Positions 25,290 through 38,300 of a stretch of DNA of 64,000 bases are shown here, piece by piece. Both the position numbers and the translations under genes were made by a program. Origin of the DNA: Kryptolebias marmoratus (Eukaryota > Chordata > Actinopteri > Cyprinodontiformes > Rivulidae); contig NC_051438.1 of the NCBI RefSeq assembly GCF_001649575.2, positions 27,324,860 through 27,388,859 on the forward strand, given 5' to 3'. The notes below the pieces were generated by a model. The model ran no database searches. It had not been told where the DNA came from and worked only from the letters and a program-made list of their open reading frames with translations. Numbering within the stretch: position 1 is the stretch's first letter; every line of letters starts with the position of its first letter.

Positions 25290-26220
25290 AATCAGTCTTG
25301 AAAAATAAAACGTTACACGAAGGCTAAAAACAGTTTTGCAAATCGAGGGAAATGAGTATTTGAACCCAGCCAGACTTTAAATTCCCACAGATGATCCGTT
25401 ACAGACACACCTGATCTCAGCTTATGTAAATGAAGCACACCCGCCAACAGAATCAGTTTCTTCCATCCCAACGGGATAGTTTGGGACAAGATAATAGATC
25501 TGCACAAGGCTGGGATGGTCTACAAGACTGTCACGACTGAGTGCAACGAAAGGAAACTAACCACCTGTTCCCCTGATCTGGAGCCCCATGCAAGATCGTG
25601 CTTCATGGGCTGAGGAAGGTCATGGAAGTGGGGGACCAGCCCCCAGTTACACACAGGAGGAGCAGTTGGGACTATGAAGAACATTTCTGTCCACATCGAT
25701 GTTCACTGGCAAACTGAAGATGGGCCTTCTTGAGCAGGGGGTGTTGTGGGCGCTGCAGGGTTTCAGTTCATTACGCTGTCGTGTGATACCAGTCATGTTC
25801 TTGTTGTCTGTGGTCCCAGCTGTCTTCAGATCAGGAACGAGCCGCCTCCTGTGTGCGGTTGTCACGGTCTCAACAAGCGTCTGGCTGAAGGTCTTTTAGC
25901 CCATTCCAGCCTTGTGTGGATCCGTCCTGACCCTGACATTCTCTGAGATGCTCTTTGGTCCTTTCTGTGGTGGTGGAAGAAACTGATCTGTGGACGGGTG
26001 TCTTCAGTCACTCATGCTGAGATCAGGAGTGTCAGAAACTGATTATCTGTGCTCCATGTCGGCACATAATAGATTATATCTTTATTTCTGGCTGGGTTCA
26101 AATGTTTATTTCCCTCAATTACTTGCAAGTCGGTTATTTTCTTTTATGTAATTTTTTTCTCTGGAGTTTTTGTTGATATTCTGTCCATTAAAGTAAAACC
26201 ATTATTAAAATTAGACTGTT
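25290..26220 (-). mobile_element. Degenerate Tc1-like transposon
   Basis: Inverted end segments GAGGGAAAT...TTTGAACCCAGCCAG (25345-25373) and CTGGCTGGGTTCAAA...TTTCCCTC (26088-26116) frame the element. On the minus strand a piece of Tc1-type transposase can be read around 25700-25860 (DLKTAGTT..., NELKPCSAHNTP), corresponding to the second DNA-binding helix-turn-helix. It is frameshifted and lacks an intact DDE domain. Confidence 0.65.
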
Positions 26221-29200
26221 CCTTTTTTTTTTTTTTTAGTTTTTTTGTATATGGATTACTAAATTAGCGGAGAATTAAAAACATTGTTGGAACATTTACT
26301 GTCCTGTCGAGCACATGTTAGACCATCTGCAGATGTCTGTGGCTGGCAATTTGTCAACAGCTGCTTGATCTGGGACACTGCAAGTCGTGAAATATGTCTG
26401 CAGAAAAAATACGTAAAACCACAATTGTTTAACCTACATCTACCAGGCAACATTTACTCATGTGCCATTGTGAGGGGTTCTGTGACACTTATGTCTTCTG
26501 CTAAGATCTGATAAAACATTTTCCGTTTTCTAATGCTTGTATTAATTTGCTTTTCCTTTTGAAGATTTCTCATGACAACACATCCGAATTGCCCAATATT
26601 TTACTTGCGGAAGTGTTGTCTCACAAATGTTAACTCAGGGTAAAGTTTAGCCAGATTTAGGGTTATCGATGGACTGTTTTGTGATTAATTTATATCCATG
26701 CATCTCTCCTAACTACTGATTTCTGATCAGTGGTTATCGTCTGGGATCTTTGCTGATGGTTATGCAGTTTTACTCTGTAGTTATTGTCAACATGGAAAAG
26801 AGACAAGACCAATAAGTGGTTTCACTTAAAGCATGCTGCTTGTGAGAAAATAATACAAAACCCTGTGCACTAATGTTGATGAAGTCTAGGGGGACACATT
26901 TTTCTTTTTATGCTAAGCGAAGCAGAAAAGGTTTGGCTTCTTCTCGCTTCTGCAGCCTTCAGCTTTCACCTGTTGTGGTTTCAGTGGATTTTCTGACAGT
27001 GTTGAGGATCCTTATCTTGTAAGTAGAGTCGTCCACAGCTGAGCTTTAGTCTTTTTTTTCCCTCCCGCTGATCTTGTGACGCCAGAATTAACTGTTTTTT
27101 TTTGTGAAATTCATTCCTAACTCTACCGGTGACCAGCTGAGACGAGACCTGATCGTCGACACCTCGACTTCCACTGTTCTGACCAGCTCCTGTTAATGAT
27201 TTAACGAACTGAGAAAAAGCTATGGCTGCTCTGGATGTTGAGGCAAGGTTTGAGGTTTGAATCACTTCTGGAGCAGGCGCTGTGGACATGCTAGAACCCT
27301 AAAAAGCCCAAACATGAGAAGAGATCATTAGATGTGAGAAGTTTCCTCAGCGTTTTGAATTACTCCAAGAACACAGAACAAGTGTAGTTTGGTGTTTGAT
27401 GAGGTTTATTGACATTATTTGCAGATTTGGTTTCCAGCTTTGAGGCGAGTGAAGAGTCTTGCAGTCTGCTTCAGAGACGTTCGATGTGATTGTCTGACCT
27501 GTCAGTGAAGTGAGCATGTATCGTTTTAATGGACCAACAGTCTGATCAGCTCAGCTGCTTGGTTTTCGTGCATACTACACCGTGTGGTTTGAGTAGTAAA
27601 ACAGACAATTTCACCCTGCACTTCTCAGAGCTTTGCACTTTTTATTCAGAGGGGCTAAATAAAGCAAACAAGGTTTGGAAGTCAGTATGATTTAGAGCAG
27701 TGGTTTGCAAACTTCTCACCTCCTGACCTACAAAGTAACAGACAGAGGCTGGTGACTCCAACTATCACTGGTTGAAGTAAAACTCATTAAATGAGGCTAC
27801 ACTGACAAGTCAAACTGCTTCAGCAAATATATCATTTTTACCTGTTTGTGATAGCTTTATCAGTCTCTTGCAACAATTGTGGCAAAAATAGGCTGTTCAA
27901 AATCTTTTTAAACTTTTGAATGGATTTCTGCAGATCATCCCCCACTTGGTGTTTTGTGGGGGATGCACACTCATGTTTTAACAAATGGAACATCACAGTG
28001 TTTTTGTTTCCCATAACTTAACAAAATTACTGTCAGTGTTGGTAAACCAAGCTGTAGCAGTTCACAACAGAGATCCATTACTGAATAATGAAGCTAATTT
28101 AACTTATTTTTCCTGCCTCGATGTGGACGGGATGTCAGAGCGCAGCCGCACCAAAACTTCATTTGTTTACAACACAAAACATCATTAACGAGTTTCTGAA
28201 TGATGGAAACATTACTTATTCTCGTTCTTCCTTTTTCGCTGTCATAAACGAGTGGTACACGCCAGACTGTGGGAGCTTGAGTTCCTAAAATCTTGACAGT
28301 AACCCTTGTCACACTGTGATGCAAGATTTAATAGATGCCAGACCGGAGAATAAAGTACGCCTCAAAGATCTGACAGAGCTCCATCAGTTAGGATCTGACG
28401 TTGACACTAATATGTTCGGACACTAAGAAGAGAGGGAGGAAGATGAGGACAATGAGACAGCTCTGGACGGCTCATGTCGGGCGAGACGTCTGTTCCAGAA
28501 AGTTTTCCACACTGCTTGACGTTGTCGTAGGTAGTCTTTGGTCCTTAAGGTCCTGAATCGTCTGTCGGTGAGCCGGTCACACTGAACAACCACAGACCGC
28601 TTATTCAAGCTCACAGGTTCTTGCAATCTTTTTTGCATGGTGAAAGGTTTTGTCTAAGATGGCCGAAAACTGCACAGTGTGGACCCAGCTATGATATCAG
28701 AACTCTTGATTTGTAGCCATTTTATTGGTTGGAAGCTTGTTTTTTCCTTCTGACGGTGCGCTGTGGTGGCACGGCTTCTTTAACATCTTCATTCCTGGCT
28801 TGGGTTGTAGTTTGAAGCCTTTCCATCACATTATGCCATTCTGTTGGAGTTTACAGAGCTCAAACTAGGTTTTACAGAGTTTGTCTTCTCAGAAATTATA
28901 AGGAAGAGTGATAGTTTTACGAATACTGTCAATTAGGCTTAAACATTTGGTACAAAGTGTAGTTGGAAAGAGATTTTTATTTATTTTAAACACCACTTCT
29001 TTCACTTTCTTCTGCAAAAAGGTCAGAAAATCTCACTTCTCTGCAGTTCACTGTTTGTTTTTTTCCTGTGGTTTAAGGTTTTATAGTTTCGTTGTTTTGT
29101 GCTTGACCAAAATGTGTACCAGGTTTTGTGTTGTGGCTTAAATAAACTAAGACAGGTGGATTGCAAGAAGCATTTTTCACAGGTGTGAAGTACAGCTTTG

Positions 29201-31580
29201 AAAATTCTGACAAATTTGTTGTTGTTGCTGAAATCCCCTTCGTCATCTGGGAACTCCACAGTAAGGTGTTTTTGAGGACATCTGCTTTAAAACATTTAAA
29301 ACTTTACCTTTATCATAATGAGACTTGTTGGTGGTCCTTGGACTGTCATGTTTTGTCATGCTTTGTGGTGATTGTTCACCACACAAACCAGTCATAGCTG
29401 CACAACTTGATCAACATGTGATTGTAGTGATGAAAAACATGCAGGGGGAAATATGGACAGAAATCACTTTAAGTTAAGTCTTTACTTTATCGTCATGTTG
29501 GTATCATTTCTCAGCTGACACAAGTTAAAATTCATATTTTATTTTCTTAAAGCCTAAACCAGCTTAGAAATGTAAATGTGGAAATATGACACGTTCTATA
29601 AAAGTGAACATTGCGTCAGAACAGTAAAAGCTGAATTGTCAAATTTTTCCTCTTACTTCTTAACTTATCTCTGATTTGCTGCCATCTCGTGGTGATTAAA
29701 GGCAACTGTGAAATAACTGGAAAAGGGTTCATATCTCAACATTTTTGACTTTTTATTTGAAATAAAGACTTGAAAATCCACCTTGGGTTTTATCTTAATG
29801 GGCTTTGCCAATTTGTGCATTAGACTTAATTAAATTCTGATGACTGGTACAAGATGCAACGTATTTGCAAGCTATATAAATTTAAATTTTCACAACATAT
29901 GAAAATGACGCCACATTCGTCAGTCCTGTAAATTAACGTTATGTTAATTGTTGACTTTTTAAAGTAAGTTATGTGAAAATTGTCTATGGCAGACTGGTTT
30001 TATTTACATACAAAACAAAAGTTTCACAGATGCTATTTAAACAGTCAAAGTAAGGATAAACACAGTACAGTAAAGTTAAACTAAATATATACATTTTTAA
30101 TACAACCTTCAAATATATTAGATACTGGTCCTTTCTTAGGGTTACAGTTGTGGGGAAAAGCAAACACTTTCAGTTTGGGTGTCTCAGATAAGGCTGCACA
30201 ATACATCACATTTATTATCATCACAATATCAGTATAACAGAGGACTTCTTGGTCTGCAGTCCTCTGCTTTATATTTCATGTTCAGTCAATCCAGTTGACT
30301 CCTGCTGGCCTTGGTGCCCTCATCTGCTTTAGATAATGGTGAAAACAGAAGAGAAAGTGAGGAAAATGTGGGTTTATCGCAGGTGATATTGTCTTTGTAA
30401 CATTGGATGATGTTATCTCACATTTTTCTACTATTGCGCAGCACCAGTCTCAGAATATATAAACAAGTCTGGTTCCTGCACAGCAATAGGTGAACAATAA
30501 TGAATCACATATTACTGACAGCACGTCTGATACCAGTCATTACATAATGACAGTATATTTAAACCAAAATACTGAAGAATTCGACCTGCAGTGGGCTGAA
30601 GTCATCTATAAAACCATATGGAATAAAAAGAAGGTTAATACCAAGAAGCCGAAACTGGTTAATGGTCTACCACTATTATATCTCTGGCCAGATTATATAA
30701 CCTGTAGCTCCTTATCTCGATTCTGTAGCCTGCATCTTATTCACCAAATCACATTAACAGTCATACGATTCTTACATTTCTGAATATCCACCACCATCTC
30801 AAACTCCAATCATAAGGGGGCCGTGGGGGTGGGTGATTCCTTGGTTTGCCCAAGGAACTGTCAGTTTTTCAGCCTTCTGAGAGGAACCCTCCATCACTGA
30901 GCCACACACGTTAGAAAGGATCTGCTGCACTTTTAGTTTGTTCTTAAGCAGAGTGACCACGATAAGTAATCACCCCTTGAATTATCGGTTCTTCTTATCT
31001 GTTACATTTGTTGGGAGGTTTTTGTCGCCTTAAACAGCATTTATGTCTCAGTTTAAGCTCTGCTATAAACTGCATAATCAAACTTCATGGGACAAACTAT
31101 AGTATTGTACATCTAAATAAGTTAGAGGCAAGCAGTGATGCTATCAGTTCTCAATTGAAAGTGTCAGTTTATTTTATGCAGGGGAAAAACAAACACAAAG
31201 GACTAAAAATAGCAGTAGTTTGAGATGTAGATCTGATAAACTGAGGATTATAAATTATGCTTTTGTTTATGAAATATCATAAGGAAGCTCTGAAAGCTTT
31301 TCCATAAATGACTCCCACCCCCTACAAAAAAACCAACAGACAATTGTTTTTATTGCAGTCATTTTAATATGTTTAGATGATATATCTGCTGTAATATGTA
31401 ACACAGTTTACTTACATAGCATTGATGCAATACTTTTAAATCTTTACCGAAATACAACCACAAGTTTCTCTTTCAGTGTTGGAGGCAAACAAATGTTGAA
31501 ACAAGTCCACTGGGTGGCAACAGAGCAGCAACAGAGCACTTTACATTCTTCATAGCTTCACTGAGTTCATCACCACACCT
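26221..31580. other. Intergenic region between il2-like and il21
   Basis: I see no supported gene. A minus-strand frame of 102 codons at 26981-27289 and a 71-codon frame at 28423-28638 have uneven, protein-like composition, but no family I recognise and no clear splice sites. Near 27699 the sequence CAGTGGTTTGCAAACTTCTC resembles a hAT-type terminus. An H. sapiens-like IL21 antisense transcript could exist here, but nothing shows it. Confidence 0.4.
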
Positions 31581-31585
31581 CCAAA

Positions 31586-31606
31586 TAAATAAGGAATAAA
31601 TTAAAT
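31586..31606 (-). promoter_or_regulatory. AU-rich element in il21 3' UTR
   Basis: Three ATTTA pentamers occur on the minus strand about 95 bases past the il21 stop. A possible AATAAA lies at 31349-31354. Confidence 0.55.
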
Positions 31607-31698
31607 ATGTATAAGGCAACAAAATATACACTTAGTCAAAGTTGAACGTTTTCAGTTTAGTGTCTTTAAGTCCTCAGCCATGTCCAGGTCCTCATCCC

Positions 31699-33739
31699 TT
31701 ATCTCTTCATACTCAGTCCGTCTACGCCCTGAACATGGAGGGAAAACAGGATATTAGTTTAGTGCTGCAGGTATGGATGCAAAGGCTCACTTTAACTTGC
31801 TACAAGCCTTAGTTTTCTGGTTTGAGAATTGAAACAAGTGTGTAGTATTTACTGAAATATCGATTACCTTTTCGATGAGAGACTTTAGTCTGTTGAAAAA
31901 CACCTCGGCCTTTTCTTCAGGATGTGAGGCGCAGTTTTCGTTGGTGGACTGAAGGGAGACAAAAGTAACGATGATTTCCTGCTGCCTTGTAGAGTTTCTC
32001 TCTCAGATGTCAGTGCTCATTAAAATATGAAAAGTAGGGATTCTTTTCTCTTACCGGGGTGCTGTTTGGATTGCAGAAGATCTGTGGATTTGTCTGCAAC
32101 AGAAGAAAGAAACGGAAGTTTAAAAAGTGCACCGCCGTGCCGATGCTGCACTTTCTAAAAGTTCTAACATCTGAATACTTACAATCATTTGTCTTTTAAT
32201 GTTCCTGTAAAGTTTTCTTGGAATGTTGAATGTTTCGTTCAGATTCTTCAGGTAGCAATTTAAGGCCGGCCGACAGGAACAGCCCTGTTAAAAGACCAAA
32301 ATAAATACATTAAAATCTCGCAAATGCACATCGTTAAAAGGTTATTATTTAGAGTGTTTTATGCCTCAGATTGCAAATATTTGTTGACTATAAAACAGCA
32401 AACCTTTCATCCATGTTTCATTAATTATAAAAAACTTTAATCCTAATAACAGCAAATCTAGAATAAGACTTCTTGTTTTCCTCCAACTCGGATTCAAACC
32501 TTTAACGCAGCTTTTTATTATTTTGTTATTGTGTACAAACTATTTCCTGACATTACATTCATCAAAGCATTTCCAATAAATGTTTTTTTTTTCTCTGGTT
32601 TCATGTCATGACTACATATTTCACTTTCTAATCAATTGTTAGAATAACACTTTTACCGAAAGCGAAACTTAACCAAACAAATTTTCCACTATTTTTAAAC
32701 CTAATCAGTCTTAAATTAATTATTTTCCTGAAGCTTCCAGTTTTTCTCCTTTTAAAAATCACAGATTGAGAAACTAATATAATTTACCTTCACACATCCA
32801 CTCCCAAGTTTTATTGTTTCACGTTCCAGAGAAACTCTGAGTTATGACTTGTTTAGTTGAAGACATCGGGGAAAACATTTTCTAGCATGCGACAGAACAT
32901 TTTGAGTTTCTTGAGGTGGTGTGAGGAAGTGTCATGGTTTCATTTGCTCTCAGTTTGATTATTCATCACATTTCACTCAACGGAAGCTGTGAGAAAATGA
33001 AAAAGTGCGCTGAGCGAGCTCTTGAGTTGACTCAGTTCAGATCTTTTGCCTGATAAGATGGAAGACTGATTAGAAGTCATACTTAAAGCTGTTCATCTTA
33101 ATATGTCCTTGTATAAAGGTCATAAAGTTGAACTGTATGCCTTTGGTAAGGCCATTCAACAAGAAGTATAATGCATTTTGGTATATAACTCAATTAGTTT
33201 AAATATATATCATCTGGTGTTTTTTATTTTGGTATTTTAGGGCTCACTATTGTACAAAAACTATTTTTTGAGCCATTAAGTTTGGTTTTGTTATTCAGCT
33301 GATCGCACGCCCTTGTCCCCCCCAACCTAACACATCATTACTCCTACAGTAACCAACACACGACAGCTCGTAGACGCCGTGGGAGCACAACAAGCATGAT
33401 TAAGCAACCACGATATTTGTGGCACTGACCAAACTGTCAGCTCTTAAACGAGACATGGCTTCGCTTACCTCGATGTTCTCTGGTGGCGTATTCACCATCT
33501 GCTCTTGATGCTGCAAGACAGATAAAGACATGTTTGTTGAATGCAGGAAGCTAAAGACGAAATGAAGTGAAAGCAATAAAAAAAAAAGTACATGTCGATA
33601 AACTGACCTGGAAGTCTTCTTGAAATACTTGAAGTTCATGCAGAATTTCTTGTAACTTTCTTCTTGTCACGTCGGATGGGATTGTCGACACCAGAGAACC
33701 CAAGCAGATTGTCAAAAGGCAAAAAACAATGAGCTTCAT
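31699..33739 (-). CDS. il21: Interleukin-21
   Basis: Six exons join in phase 0 to 141 codons plus TAA: 33739-33608, 33510-33469, 32284-32183, 32093-32055, 31948-31868, 31728-31699. Residues 1-19 (MKLIVFCLLTICLGSLVST) are a signal peptide. The family is shown by TPPENIE in exon 2, the cysteine block GCSCRPALNC (60, 62, 68), IFCNP (Cys99), and the last helix ENCASHPEEKAEVFFNRLKS, which aligns with the mammalian IL-21 C-terminal helix. Sequons are at Asn74 (NET) and Asn102 (NST). The product is a secreted helper-T cytokine acting on B and cytotoxic cells through IL21R and the common gamma chain. The final exon adds only nine codons. Position and strand next to il2 match the mammalian order. A TATA box is 80 bases upstream of the ATG. 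Confidence 0.92.
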
Positions 33740-33817
33740 ATTGTCAGCAGCAGGAACCAGATCACCTAAAGTCGTTGTTGAAAGATTTACTGGAAATGCA
33801 GACAGTCCTCTTACTTA

Positions 33818-33826
33818 CCTTTTATA
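33818..33826 (-). promoter_or_regulatory. il21 TATA box
   Basis: TATAAAAGG on the minus strand, about 80 bases before the il21 ATG. Confidence 0.65.
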
Positions 33827-35044
33827 CACTTATCCCTGAGGACAGAGGAAAACCACTTGCAGAGTTGGAAAGCTGCAGAAACTAGCGTGTGAGTAATACA
33901 TTTTCTTTTCCACTGGCAACCACTACGTCTCGTCGAGTGTCGTCAAGCGGCGCGTGCGTGGGGCCTCGCAGATACAAGCGTGTCAATGTAAAGTGACTTG
34001 TGTGCACATGACAGGAAACTACAGGGAGACGGACTTCCCATTTTCACTTTGAATCAGTGGAGCTGTAGCGATACCGTTTCATAGGTAGTCTTCCTAATTG
34101 TGGTATTGACAACTTGAATGCATCACTGCAACTCGGCCGCACAAGACAAAGCCTGCTTCCACAACAGGAAACCCATTTTAAGTTTTAAGGTGCACAGTTG
34201 GTTCTTTAAAACAAGTCTGAGCTTTTCTTGATGATCATGGCCGTCTGAGCTCATATTGTGATCACTTTTATGCCGATTCTGAATACATGAAAGAAACTTT
34301 CCACCTTTCAGGAGATTCAAAAGGAAACATCAAGGGCGTTACACGTTGAAGAAAAGAATAGATGATTAAAATGAAAATGAAAAATGAGCACATTTGATGT
34401 TGGGCCACCTGAACATACGGCCGATGTGTGGAGTTCACTGTTGTAGGTTGGGATATTATTTTCTGTGTGAGAGATTCAGCTGTCTGACAGATGGCTTCAC
34501 GTTTCTCTAGAATACAGTGGAGTTCAAGGTCAACTCAATGGCTGCCAGGAGCCCAGATCATCACTCTTCCACCTCTGTGCTAACATTAAATAACATGCTT
34601 CGTTTGATTCTCGTGTGAAACTGTGGTAGACCAAACTTTTCCAAACATGTTCCAGTTTAAATCCAACTTCTTCAAACCCAAGTTGTTCTGTCATTTTATT
34701 TTTCTTTGGAGATGAAAGAATTTCTCTTGGCAGCCCTTCCAAACATGCTCTTTCTCTAATTATACAGTCAAAAATTGAACATTTTATCTGCAAACCGAGG
34801 CCTGTAAATTATGAAATGTCAATTAATGGGGTTTTTGTAGTTTCTGAGTACTGTAGAGTGTGACCTCTGGGTGAACTTCCTGAGATGTCCGCTCCTGAGA
34901 ATAATAATAGATGTGAATAATAATCCGTTTTCACATCAACAGTCAGCAACATTTGATTCTGTACGATCGTTCTTTTTTTTTTTCCACTCTGGTTTTGTGA
35001 ATGTTTCACATCAGCAAACCTTTCAGAGAGGTGCTCTGGTTAAT

Positions 35045-35380
35045 CCAAAGTGTTTGTAGCAATTCAAAGCAGTTGAAAGTGCTTTAAATCATAAAAACAG
35101 TCACCAAACAAGATGCCAGGACACATCCGTTTATCATGATTCCAAAATAACCCTAAACAGGTGGGTTTTTAGCCCTGATTTAAAGGAGTTCTGTGTTTCG
35201 GCTGGTTTGCAGTTTTCTGGACGTTTGTTCCAGATTTGTGGTCCATAGCAGCTGAATGCTGCTTCTCCGTGTTTGGTTCTGGTTCTGGGGATGCAGAGGA
35301 GACCAGAACCAGAAGACCTGAGTGGTCCGGAAGGTTGATCCAACAACAGCAGTGGTGCTGAGCCATTCAGTTATTTATAA
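35045..35380 (-). mobile_element. L2-type LINE fragment
   Basis: The minus strand encodes a LINE ORF2 C-terminus between 35346 and 35134: PRTRTKHGEAAFSCYGPQIW, then a stretch ending FKSGLKTHLFRV. This is followed by a 3' region with the CAAAGTGCTTT-like motif. It is 5'-truncated and not functional. Confidence 0.7.
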
Positions 35381-38300
35381 ACTAAAGTCTATCAGTGGAA
35401 GGGTTGTAGAACTGGGTGATGTGCTGCGCTGTGGTTCTTCCACAGTCTGTATTTGTGTGGATGTCATTGAACACCACTGATGAGAGGGATGAGTTTACTG
35501 TTTGAATCAGATCAGATGCAATGACAGGCAGAACTTTTCTTAAGGAAAGTTGTGGGTAAAATATCAAGCCAGCAGGAGGAAGAGCTGAATTAATTTATGA
35601 CTTCTTCTAAGCTTTTATTGTTGAGTAGCTGAAATTTAGTCCTTTTCCCTGCATTCGTTATGTTATGCTATGTTATGTAGCATTGATATCAGATTTGGTG
35701 TGGATGTGCAGTTTTCTCAGCAAAGTAGTTGTCAGATTTTTGCAGGCCCTGTCAGAGTGGAGCTCAGGTGGTAGTCACAGGACAGTTTGTGAGCCCATCA
35801 ACAGTGGCAAATAAACCACGAGCATTGTTAATGTTTTTGTTTGTGCAAAGAACGTTTCCCTTGCATGTTTTAGTGAGGAGCGGTAGCTTCGCAGTCTTTC
35901 TTTATGGATTTCATAATAAACCTGAAGTCGAGTTTTACGCCATTTAGGTTCAGCGGAAGGTTTCCTGCGGATCTAACTTTTTGTGCATATCTCCAGGCAG
36001 ACTTTTTCCCACCTGCGTCAAGGTTCAACGTGTTGTGTTTAGAGATGGTTTCTAATTTTCTGTTTTGGATCATTCTCTGTAAATCTCAAATATGTTTGTG
36101 CTTGAAAAGACCAGTCGATCAGCAGTTTCTGAAACGCTCCGACCAGCCCGTCAGCCATAACCAGTGTTTAGAGTCACTTAGGTCCCTTCTTTCTCCTCCT
36201 CGTTCTGATGCCCAGTCTGAACTTCAGCAAGTCGTCTTCACCTCGTCCAGATGTCTAAATGCATTGAGTTCCTGCCATTAGCTGTTTGTGTTAACAAGCA
36301 ACAGAGCTGGTGTCACTAATAAAGTGGCTGGTGTGTGTGTGTAATTTATGAGGAGTTGATGCTCCTCCTTTTTAAAATTCAGGTTTAAATTTGCACACTT
36401 GTTTGACAGCCTTAACTCTGAACTGCAGAAGATTTTGTCCCTTGTGGCTGGCAGATACAATCAGTCTATACTTTGTGCTGTGCAGTGCATTGCAACGAAA
36501 GCCACAGCCCCCCTACCCCACCTCACTACCAGTGCGTTTTATCTGCACGTTTTAATGCTGTATGGTGAATAACCAGTTCAAGCTGGAAAAAAAGGAACAA
36601 TAGGCTCAAGTTTAATCTTTACTGTGATGTCTGGTTAGAGGAAAAACAAAGAAATCGACATGGAAACGTTGGTGAATAATTCTTTAGCGATGCTCATTTA
36701 CTCCAGCATGCAATCTGAATAGGTAGCCTGGAAATTCAGCAGGTATCTAACATTAATCAGAAAGTTCGACTGCATGGGTCCTACAGCTCAGCCTTTTTGC
36801 CTCGTCAGTGTTTGCACACACAAGTGTTGCATTCATCCTCTGCAAGCAGAGGAGAGGAAGTGAGAGTGACAGTAGAAGAGAAAACCCCTTTCTTCTGTTT
36901 TCTCAGTTAGCGTAAAGGAACAGGTGGGTGGGGGCTTGGACAGGTCTGAGAGGTGCAACACCTTCAGACAAAAGTCTTATCAGGAGTCCCCTTCTGTGAT
37001 GCACTTTCAGAAGGAAAAATGTGCCCTCAGGTAGAAAAATTTCCTTCTTAGGATGCCATCAGCAAACCCCTCGAAACCTACTTGTGGTTTGTTTGTGTGC
37101 GTAACTATTTGTATGTTTGAATGTACTAATAAACCTCTACGGAGTACAAACCAGTGTGTAAAGATTCAGTTCACCACACACTGCTCTGTTCAACACAAAA
37201 TGGAATAAATGTAAAACTTGGCGTTGAACCAAGCTGTTCACATAAAGAACATTACCTGGATTCTTTATTTCTGAAACTTATTGTCCTGATTTTAAAACAA
37301 TTGTTGAGTTTTTGTCCAAATTTCTATTCAGTAATAAATAACTATGTATTAACCTTGCATTTATAAGAAAAAAAAGAGGAAAATCTTGACGTTTCTCTAA
37401 CATTTTGCTTTCCTTTATTTATTTGAATGTATATTATGACTTAAGCTAACATATTATGGTCACTTGCAAGAAAAAAAGAAATATAGATATTCAATTAAGT
37501 TCAGTTTATTTGGATTCTATTCACAAAAGTCCTGTCAGGTCTCTGTACAAAAAAAACCAACTAATTCGTAAAAGTATCTAAGGAAGCCGGCAGATTGAAT
37601 CCTAATTTTGTCGCAGTCTCCCTGAGCAAGCACACTGGCAGCAGTGGAAAGGAAAAACTCCCAGCAGAACCAGAACCAGGACGAGCAGCTGGGGTTTGAG
37701 AGGACAGGAAAGAGACGGAGACACACGGAGACACACAGAGAATGACTGGTCCAGGTGGAGTTTCTGTAGAAAGAGAGACAAAGAAAAATGTGTGTTAATG
37801 ATAGAAATAATTACAAATATAAACATAAAGACAGCAGCAGAGGAGATGTGTTCAATTTGTCCTCCAGCTGTGTGTGTGTGTTGGTGTGTGTAGACGGATA
37901 GATTGATCAATCTCAGGGTTCATACAGGTGCTTGAATTTAAGGACGGTGCTTGATTTCTGTATAAAGTCCTTTAAAGTGCTTGATATTTTTAAGTGCACA
38001 GTTCTGTAATAAAGAGCACTCTAAAAGTTAAATTAAATATCTTTATATTTTGTATTTTTCTGTCATTTTGCCTTTGATGAAGTCTCAAAGTGTCACTGCC
38101 GCTCAGTCGACTGAATTTGGATGATCTTTTGTTCTCCGACCAGCCGGGTGTAAGGGTGTCAGTGAGGAACATTTCAAAAAATAACATTTTGTTATATTTT
38201 AGTTGACTTTGTCCCTGCAGAAATTAATACTTTTCTACGACAGTGAACTGAAACTGTCTTCTTGAGTTTAAACATAGTTTAACCTCCAAAGTGTGGTGCT

